From Rasiella rasia (GTDB taxonomy: Bacteria; Bacteroidota; Bacteroidia; Flavobacteriales; Flavobacteriaceae), in NCBI RefSeq assembly GCF_011044175.1, contig NZ_CP049057.1, positions 1,503,501 through 1,567,500 of the forward strand: a stretch of 64,000 bases of DNA. Direction: 5' to 3'. Under the pieces are notes generated by a model that saw nothing but the letters and a program-made list of their open reading frames with translations, searched no databases and was not told the DNA's origin. Made by a program: the position numbers and the translations under genes. Below are positions 52,713 to 61,860 of the stretch, piece by piece (the stretch's first letter is position 1; each line of letters starts with the position of its first letter).

Positions 52713-53539
52713 AAGTGACAATTTCCATATTAACCGTATTTATTTTCGCTTTCGCGAAAGCGCAAACAACTATAAAATTAGATACCATATATGCCAACGA
52801 TACCAAGAATGTTGCACTATTCTTCCCAGAACCTATTCGGCAAGGCATAACTGGTTCAGATAATTTTGTCTTTACCTACAATCGTGAAAAAGAACAGTAT
52901 TTTGGCTTGTTACAAGCCAAGCCTGGAAAGGAAAGTAATTTACTGGTAGTCAACCGAAATGGCTCAATTTTTTCGTATATTGTAAGGTATAAAAAACAGC
53001 TTTCTAAGCTCAATTATTTCATTCCGGCATCCAATAGTATCGGGAATGAAAAGCCGATTGTAACTGATTCAATTCCTGCTGAATCCTCTGAAGAACGTGT
53101 AGATAACAGAACCTATTATTACCAAAAATTCTGCTCGTATCTGCTCAATAGAAAACAGCGTATAGGTCGAATCAAAAAGCGAAATGAAGGCATTGTTTTG
53201 AGTGTTGAGAATATCGTTTTTGATAAAGAAGAGCTCTATTTCGTTATCCAAATTGAGAATAATTCTACCTTGGATTACGATTTGAATTTCCTGAACCTTT
53301 CGATTGAAACGCGACAAAAAGGAAAAAGAAAATCGTTACAACGTCTGTATCAAGAGCCGATTTACAAACATAATCTGCCTTCAAAAATTGTAGAAGGTCA
53401 AACGGTACGGTTCGTTTATATTTTGCCCAAGTTTTCATTATCCAATGACCGCAGGGCAGTTTTAGAACTGAATGAAAAGGATGGCGAACGGAATATTGAA
53501 ATGAAACTATCGCACAGATATATTAATAACCCAAATTAA
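52709..53539 (+). CDS. traN: Conjugation protein TraN (VirB9-like, DUF4138)
   Basis: This 276-residue exported protein begins with a short signal peptide (VTISILTVFIFAFAKAQTT). The beta-rich mature part (KLDTIYANDTKNVALFFPEPI, DNFVFTYNREKEQYFGLLQAKPG) matches TraN/DUF4138, the outer-membrane-side channel component resembling VirB9. The signal peptide's FAFAKA is encoded by a 16-bp palindrome shared with the Fur-like gene. TraL, TraO, TraP and TraQ homologues are not seen after it. Confidence 0.85.
   Translation: MKVTISILTVFIFAFAKAQTTIKLDTIYANDTKNVALFFPEPIRQGITGSDNFVFTYNREKEQYFGLLQAKPGKESNLLVVNRNGSIFSYIVRYKKQLSKLNYFIPASNSIGNEKPIVTDSIPAESSEERVDNRTYYYQKFCSYLLNRKQRIGRIKKRNEGIVLSVENIVFDKEELYFVIQIENNSTLDYDLNFLNLSIETRQKGKRKSLQRLYQEPIYKHNLPSKIVEGQTVRFVYILPKFSLSNDRRAVLELNEKDGERNIEMKLSHRYINNPN
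52747..52762. repeat. 16-bp palindrome CGCTTTCGCGAAAGCG inside traN
   Basis: Second exact copy of the palindrome at 34565. It is in the same reading frame and forms the end of the TraN signal peptide, just before the expected cleavage site. Confidence 0.85.
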
Positions 53540-53546
53540 AGTCATT

Positions 53547-53918
53547 ATGAAAAATTTTATAATTTTCACACTCGTGCTACTATTTTTTTCGTGCGCCGAT
53601 TCTAAAACTAAAGTTTCAGGACCAAGTGCCACAGCCCAAGTTGTTATCGAAAGTTTCTATGAAAAGGATGAAGAAACCTTAAAAGCCAACTCTACACCAC
53701 AGGCGTATTCTAACTATATGAATACCATAAATATGTTCAACGCTACGCCAAAAGATGATTCCAATTTTGCTGTTTTGCAGGACACGATTATGGGCGACGT
53801 GGCTTGGGTAAAATATACCACAGCTTATGACAAAACGCCTGGTATTTTCAAACTGGTCAAGCAGGATGGAAAGTGGTTGGCAGATGCGAGAGGTTCAAAG
53901 GATAAATCGCCTTTTTGA
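53547..53918 (+). CDS. Small lipoprotein, DUF4878/NTF2-like
   Basis: This 123-residue lipoprotein has a signal ending in FFSCADSK, with the lipid-modified Cys at about 16. The mature part, including VVIESFYEKDEETLKANS and WVKYTTAYDKTPGIFKLVKQDGKWLAD, fits the NTF2-like DUF4878 lipoproteins. It is 7 bases after traN and likely the last gene of the transfer operon. It could protect against surface exclusion or stabilise the channel; neither is shown. It converges with the DUF4238 gene, 6 bases away. Confidence 0.75.
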   Translation: MKNFIIFTLVLLFFSCADSKTKVSGPSATAQVVIESFYEKDEETLKANSTPQAYSNYMNTINMFNATPKDDSNFAVLQDTIMGDVAWVKYTTAYDKTPGIFKLVKQDGKWLADARGSKDKSPF

Positions 53919-53924
53919 TTTCCT

Positions 53925-55001
53925 CTAAATTACTTTGGTCTTCTTAAGGTAACTTTTATCCATTTTCATCCATTCGACAATTTCATTATTACGATATGAA
54001 TTCATACCTATATTATCTTTTCCATTTCGAGCAGCATCGGTCAGTTTAAGAAATGTAAATTCAGGATTATGTAAATGCTCAATGTAATATGAAAGTAATA
54101 ATTTCTTATCTGGGTTTGCTTTATCTAATACGTCATCATTAATATGTTTATCTAACTTGTGCCAAGAGGCTTCATCAGTTAAGTTCTTGATGTATTGAGT
54201 TTTCTTTTCTGATGAAAAATAGATTGTCTCTTCTGCCGATATTGCTTGCAAAAGATTAAGGTTATGAATATCATAATCATCGGTTAGAGACAACAAACCC
54301 TCATTTTCAAAATTTACTCTATACGCCCATTTATCATAATAAATTAAATATAACTTCGGCGAAATTGGGAAGAAAATTATCAATCCGGTACTCAATAGAC
54401 CACCATTATTAGGGAATCTTTTTCGGGATAATTGGATAGGATTAAATTGCACAAATGGATTATCCGAAATTATAAATTCTGTTGCTGTTTCATTTTTTAT
54501 CAAGCCTAAACTCAAATCGGCGGTTATGACCCAATTATCCATATTATAGGCTAAGTTAAATGCAGCTGGTTCTGGATGTGATACTCTACATTTTGAAAAA
54601 TCTATTTTGCTTAAAGTTTTATCAAATTGAGCAATTTTCTGAATACCAGAATTTATTTTTTCTTCTGTATTTGCCACGGATGCTTTTGTTCTAAAAGCAT
54701 ACATCATCACAAAATGAAGTAAAAAGGAATAATCCTTCGTTCCTACTTTTGGAAGGGTATTGTAATTTTTAATCTGATTGATAACCTTGGAAGCCGTATT
54801 TTCACTATGTGCTAAATAATCCTCGAAAACTGCATCTTCCCCGTAAAAGTATTTTTGTTGAGCCTGAGATTTGATTGGGGCATTTTTAACAAATTTACCC
54901 GTACCTTTTTGATGTAGATGGATTGATTTTGAGTTCGTTGCAACTGCGAAGTTTCTTAGTAAGAATTGGGATATGTAATGCTGTCTTTTTTTATTGGCCA
55001 C
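53925..55001 (-). CDS. DUF4238 protein
   Basis: This 358-residue protein opens with the DUF4238 signature KKRQHYISQFLLRNFA. The middle holds LGLIKNETATEFIISDNPFVQFNP, also typical of the family, and the C-terminus is mixed helix-strand. DUF4238 proteins are common in defence islands and mobile elements, but the activity is unknown. It lies 8 bases downstream of the Schlafen-AlbA_2 ATPase on the same strand, so the two form a pair, and next to the Gabija genes, which supports a defence role by context only. Confidence 0.8.
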   Translation of the reverse strand: MANKKRQHYISQFLLRNFAVATNSKSIHLHQKGTGKFVKNAPIKSQAQQKYFYGEDAVFEDYLAHSENTASKVINQIKNYNTLPKVGTKDYSFLLHFVMMYAFRTKASVANTEEKINSGIQKIAQFDKTLSKIDFSKCRVSHPEPAAFNLAYNMDNWVITADLSLGLIKNETATEFIISDNPFVQFNPIQLSRKRFPNNGGLLSTGLIIFFPISPKLYLIYYDKWAYRVNFENEGLLSLTDDYDIHNLNLLQAISAEETIYFSSEKKTQYIKNLTDEASWHKLDKHINDDVLDKANPDKKLLLSYYIEHLHNPEFTFLKLTDAARNGKDNIGMNSYRNNEIVEWMKMDKSYLKKTKVI

Positions 55002-55009
55002 TTCTGTCT

Positions 55010-56380
55010 TTAGTTTTTGTCTTCTATCCTAACTTCCCAATAACCCCTTGTTCCGCCTTGACGCTCTATATATCCAGCATCCTTTAAGTTGTTTAGATGC
55101 TTCTGAATTGCGGATTCATTTATATGTAGGACTTCTGCTATTCCTGAACGGCTTATGCGGTTATTTTCGGCAATCAATTTCAGTACTTGCTTTTGCCTAA
55201 GAGTTAATTCTGAAATAGCATCTATGGTTTTTTCGATTTGACCACCTATTTGACCACCTTTTAGACCACCCATTACACCACCTATTTGACCACCTTCTTC
55301 AAGAGTAGTTTCTTTAACCATAAACTTCATTCTGAGAAAGTTATCGGAAAAACCAAAACTCTCTTTGCCATAATGCTCCAAAATACGAGGGATGCCAGAA
55401 CCTAACTGTTCCACCAGTTCCAAATCCTTAAAAATTCGCATCAGTTCTTTGTTCCGTGGGACTGAAAAACCTTCAAAAAATTCTTGTTTACTCAAACCTT
55501 CAGGCAAACCGCCAGCCGACGTGATTTCGATTCTATCCGTAAAGATTTCAAACTTTGGGGTAATCTCATTGGTATAGTCATTATGCACAAAGGCATTGAT
55601 TATTGCCTCACGCAAAGCGATGGGATGCCAAAGGTTGGCTTGTTGTCGCTCTTTGGCTGTGATTTTCGTCGCGGTTCTGTTCTCGACCGCAATTTTATCT
55701 ATCACTTGTTTAGTAGCCTTTACTAAACATTCGTGGCCATATTCATTGCTTTCTATTAAGTCAGTACGGGTCTTGCCTGAATATTTGGCAACTTTTATAG
55801 AGGTATTGTTTTTGTCGGCCAATAAATAGCCGGCGTAATTGAATGCGCCATCTTCAGTAAGCAGTTCCAGATTTTTCGCAAAGGCAGTACCAAGAGTGTA
55901 GCCAGCTTCCTCATAGTAGATTTTCAACTGGCTAAAGCTTAAATCTTGTCGCCCTGCTTTAATCTTACTGATGGAATTTCGAGTACGTTTAGCAAACAGC
56001 TCGTCTATCATCTTTTGCGGCATCGGTTCAGCTGCTGAGCCCAAACGTATAAAACAGCCCTTTTCGCTCATCCCATATTTTTTGAGATGATAGGGTTTTT
56101 CAGGACCGCTGGCTACAATAATTTTTAGGATGTCATTACCATCTCTTTCCTCGCTCACTATGTCAAATAAACCCAAAGCAGAAGGACGGATATTGTTCTT
56201 AAGCCTATCCTTAATCTTCAACTGGTCGTTATCTGCATCTGCCAAACCGTAGGTATTTCCGTCTTTATCAACACCAATGTATAGAATACCACCTTCACGG
56301 TAGTTCAGAAATGCAATAACCTCTTTTTCAAGACCATCGGACAATTCTCGTTTGTATTCTATGCGGTTTGTTTCTGGCAT
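55010..56380 (-). CDS. Schlafen-AlbA_2 / HATPase protein with winged-helix tail
   Basis: This 456-residue protein has an AlbA_2 domain at 1-120 (EYKRELSDGLEKEVIAFLN, GGILYIGVDKDGNTYGL), an HATPase-like region in the middle (LREAIINAFVHNDY, GGLPEGLSKQEFFEGFSVPR) and a C-terminal winged helix (RISRSGIAEVLHINESAIQKHL). A low-complexity GGQIGG..GGLKGGQIGGQ linker lies before the winged helix. This family is usually annotated as a putative DNA-binding or tRNA-targeting regulator. Its position beside DUF4238 and Gabija suggests a defence function. Its promoter must lie in the 141-base gap to the divergent gajA. Confidence 0.82.
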   Translation of the reverse strand: MPETNRIEYKRELSDGLEKEVIAFLNYREGGILYIGVDKDGNTYGLADADNDQLKIKDRLKNNIRPSALGLFDIVSEERDGNDILKIIVASGPEKPYHLKKYGMSEKGCFIRLGSAAEPMPQKMIDELFAKRTRNSISKIKAGRQDLSFSQLKIYYEEAGYTLGTAFAKNLELLTEDGAFNYAGYLLADKNNTSIKVAKYSGKTRTDLIESNEYGHECLVKATKQVIDKIAVENRTATKITAKERQQANLWHPIALREAIINAFVHNDYTNEITPKFEIFTDRIEITSAGGLPEGLSKQEFFEGFSVPRNKELMRIFKDLELVEQLGSGIPRILEHYGKESFGFSDNFLRMKFMVKETTLEEGGQIGGVMGGLKGGQIGGQIEKTIDAISELTLRQKQVLKLIAENNRISRSGIAEVLHINESAIQKHLNNLKDAGYIERQGGTRGYWEVRIEDKN

Positions 56381-56521
56381 TCTTTAATTAAAATCGAACA
56401 GTAAAGATATTGAAATTAAATTGTGGGAATTGGTTTGAACAACCATAAAAAGAATACACCAATTCAAAATGCAGGAAAATGTTTGTTAAATTTACAAGTT
56501 TAACTAACCATCTACTTACGT

Positions 56522-58447
56522 ATGTATTTATCCAAACTTGTTATAAAAAATTTTAGGGGTATCAAAGAAATAGTACTCAATTTTAATCGTAGTATAAATA
56601 TACTAATTGGGGAAAATGGAAGTAATAAATCGGCAGTTATCGATGCTATTAGATTGCTCTACAATATGGGCGAACCCATTAGAGATATCTCTGTTGGATT
56701 TTCTGACTTTCACGAAACTATAGAAAGGGATGCTGAGGACAACTTAACTATAACGAGAGCGGATAAGATTTCATTAGTTTTTCAGTTCAAGGGATTATCG
56801 GCGTCACAGCGAGGTGCATTGTATGAGTATATGGTGATTGACCCTGAAAATGACACAAATGAGTATGCACAAGTTGCGCTGACTTATGAGGATAAAGGCG
56901 GGAAATACCCTATTTCATCTTATTACACAGGAAATGTTGAAGGTCAAAAAGCAGACTATAGTACATTTGCGATTTTTCAACATTATTACTTGAGCGGTCT
57001 AAGAGATAGTACCAAGGACTTATTAACTAATAGAGGAAATGTTTTGGGTCGTGTTATTAAAAGGCGTGTTGAAAAGAACGAAACGGAAGATGTTATCGAG
57101 GGCATTATGCGTACTGCAAATGATGAGCTGTTAGCCCAGGTCGAAGTTTCGGAAACCCGTGATGGCGTAAATAATAATCTCGCTGGAATTTATCAACGCT
57201 TTAGAGATAACCAGATTGGACTTCAAATAGAGCAATCAAAAACCGAATATATAGTAAACGCCATAAAACCATTTCTTCCACACGACAGGGATAGTTTGGC
57301 AGGCGAGGGATTTTCACTTTGGCAGAATAGTTTAGGGCAAAATAATCTCATTTACATCGCAACAGTTCTTGGCGATATTAAAGACCAAATAAAAGATAAT
57401 AAGGTACCTCACTTCGCCCTGCTTATAGAGGAACCAGAAGCACACCTGCATCCACAACTTCAGCTGAGCTTATATAGCTTTTTGAGGGATTCCAGTAAAT
57501 CTAAAAACAGCCAATTATTCATAACAACCCATTCCCCAACATTAACTTCAAAAGTTCCTTTAAAGAATTTGATACTTTTAGATGGCCAAGCCTTTCAGTT
57601 GAGCAAGCAGTTTAAAGATAGGGTTAGTGAAAAGATTATAGAAGATACCGTTAGGGATAAAGAATTGACCCAAGCCAATTTCAGATTTAGACGAAGACAA
57701 TTAGAAAGGTATATAGACGTGACAAAATCTCAACTTTTGTTTGCAAAAGCAGTACTATTTGTCGAAGGTATTTCTGAAGAACTTTTAATATCGGCCTTTA
57801 CAGCAATAAAAAAATACCGTTTAGAAGATTACAGAATAGAGCTGGTCAATATTGGTGGCACAAGTTTTTATCCATTTATCCACTTGTTTAATTCAAAGCA
57901 GCCACATAAATCTATTGACAAACCAGTTTCAATTTTAACGGACGATGACAAGTTTTCTGACTCAAAGAAAAAAGAATACTCTTTTAAGAAACTTCTTGCA
58001 ACAGATTATGAAAAGCTGGATGAATTGGATGATTCAATTCAGGCGGCAGACGTATCATCGAGAATTCCTAATATCACTTCCGCAATTAATGGCAAAGGCA
58101 CTATTAAAATATTTTCTGCTGAAAAAACTCTTGAATATGAATTGGCACTTGCCAATATCTCAAACACAAAAGAGGAAATTGAAAATAACTTTCTATTTAA
58201 GTACATCAACAAAATTAGGCCTAAAAAGACGAAATCCATCCTTGACTATGTAGATGCCGTGATTGACGAAGAACTTACCGAAGATCAAAAAAGAAAAGTA
58301 GCATTACTATTGTGGAAGTCGTTTCCGGCTAAAGGCGAGTTTTCTCAAAACTTCTCACTTTATATTCTCAAAAACCTAAAACGTGCCAGAAAAGAATTTG
58401 TAATTCCAAAATATATTAGAAAAAGTCTAAAGCATTTAAGAGGGTAA
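56522..58447 (+). CDS. gajA: Gabija GajA, OLD-family ATPase/TOPRIM nuclease
   Basis: This 641-residue protein has an ABC-type ATPase half with Walker A GENGSNKSAV (30-39; Asn in place of the usual Gly), Walker B LLIEEPEAHLHPQ (about 300) and switch FITTHSPTL, then a TOPRIM nuclease half with LFVEGISEEL (about 410) and the acidic LTDDDKFSD (about 473). It is a class 2 OLD nuclease and sits next to a UvrD-like helicase gene, which is the Gabija layout. GajA nicks DNA when nucleotide levels fall on phage infection. The gene is 3 bases upstream of gajB and reads away from the Schlafen-like gene. Confidence 0.9.
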   Translation: MYLSKLVIKNFRGIKEIVLNFNRSINILIGENGSNKSAVIDAIRLLYNMGEPIRDISVGFSDFHETIERDAEDNLTITRADKISLVFQFKGLSASQRGALYEYMVIDPENDTNEYAQVALTYEDKGGKYPISSYYTGNVEGQKADYSTFAIFQHYYLSGLRDSTKDLLTNRGNVLGRVIKRRVEKNETEDVIEGIMRTANDELLAQVEVSETRDGVNNNLAGIYQRFRDNQIGLQIEQSKTEYIVNAIKPFLPHDRDSLAGEGFSLWQNSLGQNNLIYIATVLGDIKDQIKDNKVPHFALLIEEPEAHLHPQLQLSLYSFLRDSSKSKNSQLFITTHSPTLTSKVPLKNLILLDGQAFQLSKQFKDRVSEKIIEDTVRDKELTQANFRFRRRQLERYIDVTKSQLLFAKAVLFVEGISEELLISAFTAIKKYRLEDYRIELVNIGGTSFYPFIHLFNSKQPHKSIDKPVSILTDDDKFSDSKKKEYSFKKLLATDYEKLDELDDSIQAADVSSRIPNITSAINGKGTIKIFSAEKTLEYELALANISNTKEEIENNFLFKYINKIRPKKTKSILDYVDAVIDEELTEDQKRKVALLLWKSFPAKGEFSQNFSLYILKNLKRARKEFVIPKYIRKSLKHLRG

Positions 58448-58449
58448 AT

Positions 58450-60258
58450 ATGGAATTGGATGTTACAGATGAATTGCAAGCATATTTTGATGCTAAAGGC
58501 AAAGTTGTTTTAAATGCGTGCCCAGGTGGTGGTAAAACAACTGCGATTGCTCAAAAAATAATCAATCTTGAAGATGAGTATAAAAAAACTTATGGTAACC
58601 ATTCAGGAATTGCTTGTATTTCTTTTACAAATGCGGCAAAGGATGAACTTAATCTTACGTACAATCAGCTTTGTGGCAATAATTTAAAATACCCAAATTT
58701 GGTTAGCACGATTGATAGCTTTATAAATACCTACATTACTTTGCCATTTTATTATCTTCTTGAGAGAAATTTTGCCAGGCCTCAGATTTTGGAAAGTAAT
58801 ACTCGATTAGATTTATTCTGGAAAACGAAATACACAAACAAGAAAGGTCAATTGGTAGACGGTCTCAAAAACCCAATGAATTCTTTAAAAGCTATGTCCG
58901 GAAGAAGTATCTATTATCAGTATTTACCATCTACGATAAGATTAGAACCGGATGGAAGCTATTCTGTAAACGGAAACGCACCTTCGGAAGAGAAAGTCGA
59001 TTTGGAAGTATTTGAAAAATATTGCAAATATATCAAAGGATGGCAGTTTAAAAATGGGCTTATAACCACTAATGATTCCGCATACATCGCATTACGGCTA
59101 TTAAGAAAAAATCCGAAAATTTGTGAATGGCTAGCGAGTAGGTTTCCACACATAATTGTCGATGAGGCACAAGATAACTCACTTATGCAACATCAGATCT
59201 TCGAAGAATTAAATAGCCAAGGACTAGAGAATATTGAATTTATTGGCGACCCTTATCAAAGCCTATACGAATTTAGAGATGCCAACCCACAATTATTTTT
59301 AGACAAATATAATAGCGATGATTATGTTGGTTTAGAATTATCAAACAACAGAAGGTCGCCACAACATATTATTGACTGTTTCTCTCTATTGAGACCCAAA
59401 GATGAACGAACTATATTAAGTGCCTGCAAAACTGATTTGGAAGAGCCTATTCTTATCTATAAATATAAGGATGGCGATAGAGGCAAAATCATAAATCATT
59501 TTGAAGAATATTGCGCGAGTAAGGACTTAAAAAAAATTAAGGTAGTAGTTCGAGGTAATAGTATCAGAAACAAAATGTTGGGTAGAGATGCACAACAACG
59601 CCCTTGGCACAACGCATTAGCTTACGACCTTATTGCTGCCAAAATAGAATACGATGATAAAAATTTAAAAGATGCCATCAACATTGCAAGGAACATTGTA
59701 ATTCGATTGGAAAATAGAGGATTGTCTTTTGTTGATTTTGGACATTTGCGAGCTGAACTAAAAACAGATTATCTAAACAACGCCCGTATCATAAAATTTG
59801 TTAAAGGGTTACCAGAACTTGTAAATACGATAGAGGACTGGTCTCAACTATGCCCAGCGTACGTAAAGAAAGCTCTAAATCTCGATTATGATATAGATTT
59901 TGGAATGAAGAAAACTTCGAAATATTTTGCTAAGACTACGAGAACTGAGCCTGTCTCGGCTCATTTTAACCGAGTAGATATTGACAAAACAAGCTCGCTA
60001 ACCACAGTCCATCAAGTCAAAGGAAAAACGTTGGATGCTATCCTTATATTTTTCGACGAAAAGAACCACGCAAGTAATATTAATTTTAGAGATTTAGAGC
60101 CTGATGCTGACGGATTTATTAAAGAAAAGAAACGTATTATTTACGTGGCAATGTCAAGGCCAAAACACCTCTTGGCTATGGCGTTTCCTCAAAAAATTAG
60201 TGATGAGCAGTTGATTAATAAGTTTGGAAAAGATATTTCAACTATTAACCTTGATTGA
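58450..60258 (+). CDS. gajB: Gabija GajB, UvrD-like helicase
   Basis: This 602-residue SF1 helicase has Walker A ACPGGGKTTAIA (about 23-34), motif Ia CISFTNAAKDEL, Walker B IIVDEAQDNS, motif III IGDPYQSLYEF, motif V TTVHQVKGKTLDAI and motif VI YVAMSRPKHLLA. It is somewhat longer than the best known GajB proteins (about 500 residues). It follows gajA after 2 bases and is its obligatory partner in Gabija. It ends 15 bases before the convergent coupling-protein gene. No terminator is evident in that gap. Confidence 0.9.
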   Translation: MELDVTDELQAYFDAKGKVVLNACPGGGKTTAIAQKIINLEDEYKKTYGNHSGIACISFTNAAKDELNLTYNQLCGNNLKYPNLVSTIDSFINTYITLPFYYLLERNFARPQILESNTRLDLFWKTKYTNKKGQLVDGLKNPMNSLKAMSGRSIYYQYLPSTIRLEPDGSYSVNGNAPSEEKVDLEVFEKYCKYIKGWQFKNGLITTNDSAYIALRLLRKNPKICEWLASRFPHIIVDEAQDNSLMQHQIFEELNSQGLENIEFIGDPYQSLYEFRDANPQLFLDKYNSDDYVGLELSNNRRSPQHIIDCFSLLRPKDERTILSACKTDLEEPILIYKYKDGDRGKIINHFEEYCASKDLKKIKVVVRGNSIRNKMLGRDAQQRPWHNALAYDLIAAKIEYDDKNLKDAINIARNIVIRLENRGLSFVDFGHLRAELKTDYLNNARIIKFVKGLPELVNTIEDWSQLCPAYVKKALNLDYDIDFGMKKTSKYFAKTTRTEPVSAHFNRVDIDKTSSLTTVHQVKGKTLDAILIFFDEKNHASNINFRDLEPDADGFIKEKKRIIYVAMSRPKHLLAMAFPQKISDEQLINKFGKDISTINLD

Positions 60259-60273
60259 AACTTTTTTAATTCT

Positions 60274-61860
60274 TTAGCTAAATATCGACCGCACTTCAGC
60301 ATAAACCCGCTCAAAATTAGCATTCATATCTGCACTTGAATATTGCTTCGCTTCTTCTGGTAGTTGCCTGTCGATTTTAGATAGTTTGAATTGCACCTTC
60401 TTATCCTTCCCATCTGCATACGTTATAAATTCGCCCTGTTTCAATCTAAAAAATACATCTGCTCGAATCTTGGGAATTTCCTTTTCGCCCGTGGTAATCC
60501 GTGTATCAAAATCAAGATTATGTCCACGACTTATGCTTTTTGTAGGATCCTTGATGATTTCAAAAAAGCGTTCGTAATATTTTGCGGTGTCTGGGTCATT
60601 GACTTTACCGAAAAATTGATAGGATAAATTACTCAATATGGCTTTACTCGCCTTGTCGCCATACATCATATCGTTTTGGATTTTGTCCTGCATCACATAA
60701 ATGGTTGCGATATCGTAACTTCTCAACGTTGCCGGAATACGGTGCATATTTAATAGACGAATGGTCGGCGCTTCTTCCATCAGCAGAAAAGATGGTTTTG
60801 AATTTCGCACGCTCATTTGTTTGGTTATGGTGTGTATAATTGTTGCGATTACTGGCGAATATGACGTTTCAAATTTTGGGTTATTGACTATTGAAATGAC
60901 CGCTGGATTTTTCTCATTGTTTATATTGAGTGGCACTTCATCTGCGGATAACGCCATAAAAATCCGTTGTGTACTAATTCGCTTTAGCGCATTGGCCAGC
61001 GTGCTTTTTACGCCTGCTGTCTGTCTGTCGGAATCCTTTCCACTTATAAAAGCATCTGCCATTGCCCTCGATGTGGTATTGGTTTCCAAGAACTGGATAA
61101 GGCTGTCCGTGTCCAGATATTGGTAGATGGCAATTAAATGTGGAAGTGTGCAGAATTGTGGATAGGTGGTTTTCAGTTTCCAAATCAACCCACCAATCAA
61201 ACCTTCCGCAGCATCATTAAAGAATTTTGTCGTGCCAGTTGTGCCACTTTCTCTTTGCTCTAATAGGTTCTCAATCAATACCCGCGACACCTCGTTTACG
61301 CTTTCCTCATTCTCTAAATAGCGTGGTGCAATAGGATTAACCCGATGGATGATTCTATCAAAGGAAATAACCTTAAAAGGGATATCACTATCCTTAAAAA
61401 GCGGGTACGCCATTTCGGTCAGTTCAAAATCCTTATAGTCGTGGATAATTCCACAAAACCCTTCTTTACGGAAGTGTTTCAAAAATCCATAGACAACGCT
61501 TTCGGTCTTTCCACTTCCGGCAGAACCAATGATGGATGCACCTCGTTTGATGTTATCCAATTTGAAATTTCCCTTAGTGGTGGCAAAGCTGACCTGATAT
61601 TTGCTATCGCCATTTAACGGCTTGTCAGTTTTATGTAGAAAAACATACATTCCTATGTTAATTAATATGAGAGGGCAACCTAAATAGAGAACAATAAGAG
61701 TCAATGCGTTTTCTTCGTTCAAATAAAATACCATCGCACCAAGCACGAGAAAATTAACGATGAATGCATATCGAGTTACCCGAAACATTCCATAGAAAAC
61801 AATACTGGCCAGACCAATAATTGAAAGTGTCGTTATAAAATTATCTACCTGCATACACAT
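60274..61860 (-). CDS. Type IV coupling protein (VirD4/TraG-like, MobC-like)
   Basis: This 528-residue ATPase couples the relaxosome to the transfer channel. Two N-terminal membrane helices (TLSIIGLASIVFYGMF and ALTLIVLYLGCPLILIN) are followed by Walker A GSAGSGKTES (112-121) and Walker B SFLLMEEAPT (about 363), with TraG/VirD4 motifs such as GIIHDYKDFELT. Its ATG overlaps the relaxase stop codon by one base, so the two are made together. In Bacteroidetes elements this gene is often called mobC or traG; the name is left open to avoid confusion with the VirB4-like TraG. Confidence 0.9.
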   Translation of the reverse strand: MCMQVDNFITTLSIIGLASIVFYGMFRVTRYAFIVNFLVLGAMVFYLNEENALTLIVLYLGCPLILINIGMYVFLHKTDKPLNGDSKYQVSFATTKGNFKLDNIKRGASIIGSAGSGKTESVVYGFLKHFRKEGFCGIIHDYKDFELTEMAYPLFKDSDIPFKVISFDRIIHRVNPIAPRYLENEESVNEVSRVLIENLLEQRESGTTGTTKFFNDAAEGLIGGLIWKLKTTYPQFCTLPHLIAIYQYLDTDSLIQFLETNTTSRAMADAFISGKDSDRQTAGVKSTLANALKRISTQRIFMALSADEVPLNINNEKNPAVISIVNNPKFETSYSPVIATIIHTITKQMSVRNSKPSFLLMEEAPTIRLLNMHRIPATLRSYDIATIYVMQDKIQNDMMYGDKASKAILSNLSYQFFGKVNDPDTAKYYERFFEIIKDPTKSISRGHNLDFDTRITTGEKEIPKIRADVFFRLKQGEFITYADGKDKKVQFKLSKIDRQLPEEAKQYSSADMNANFERVYAEVRSIFS

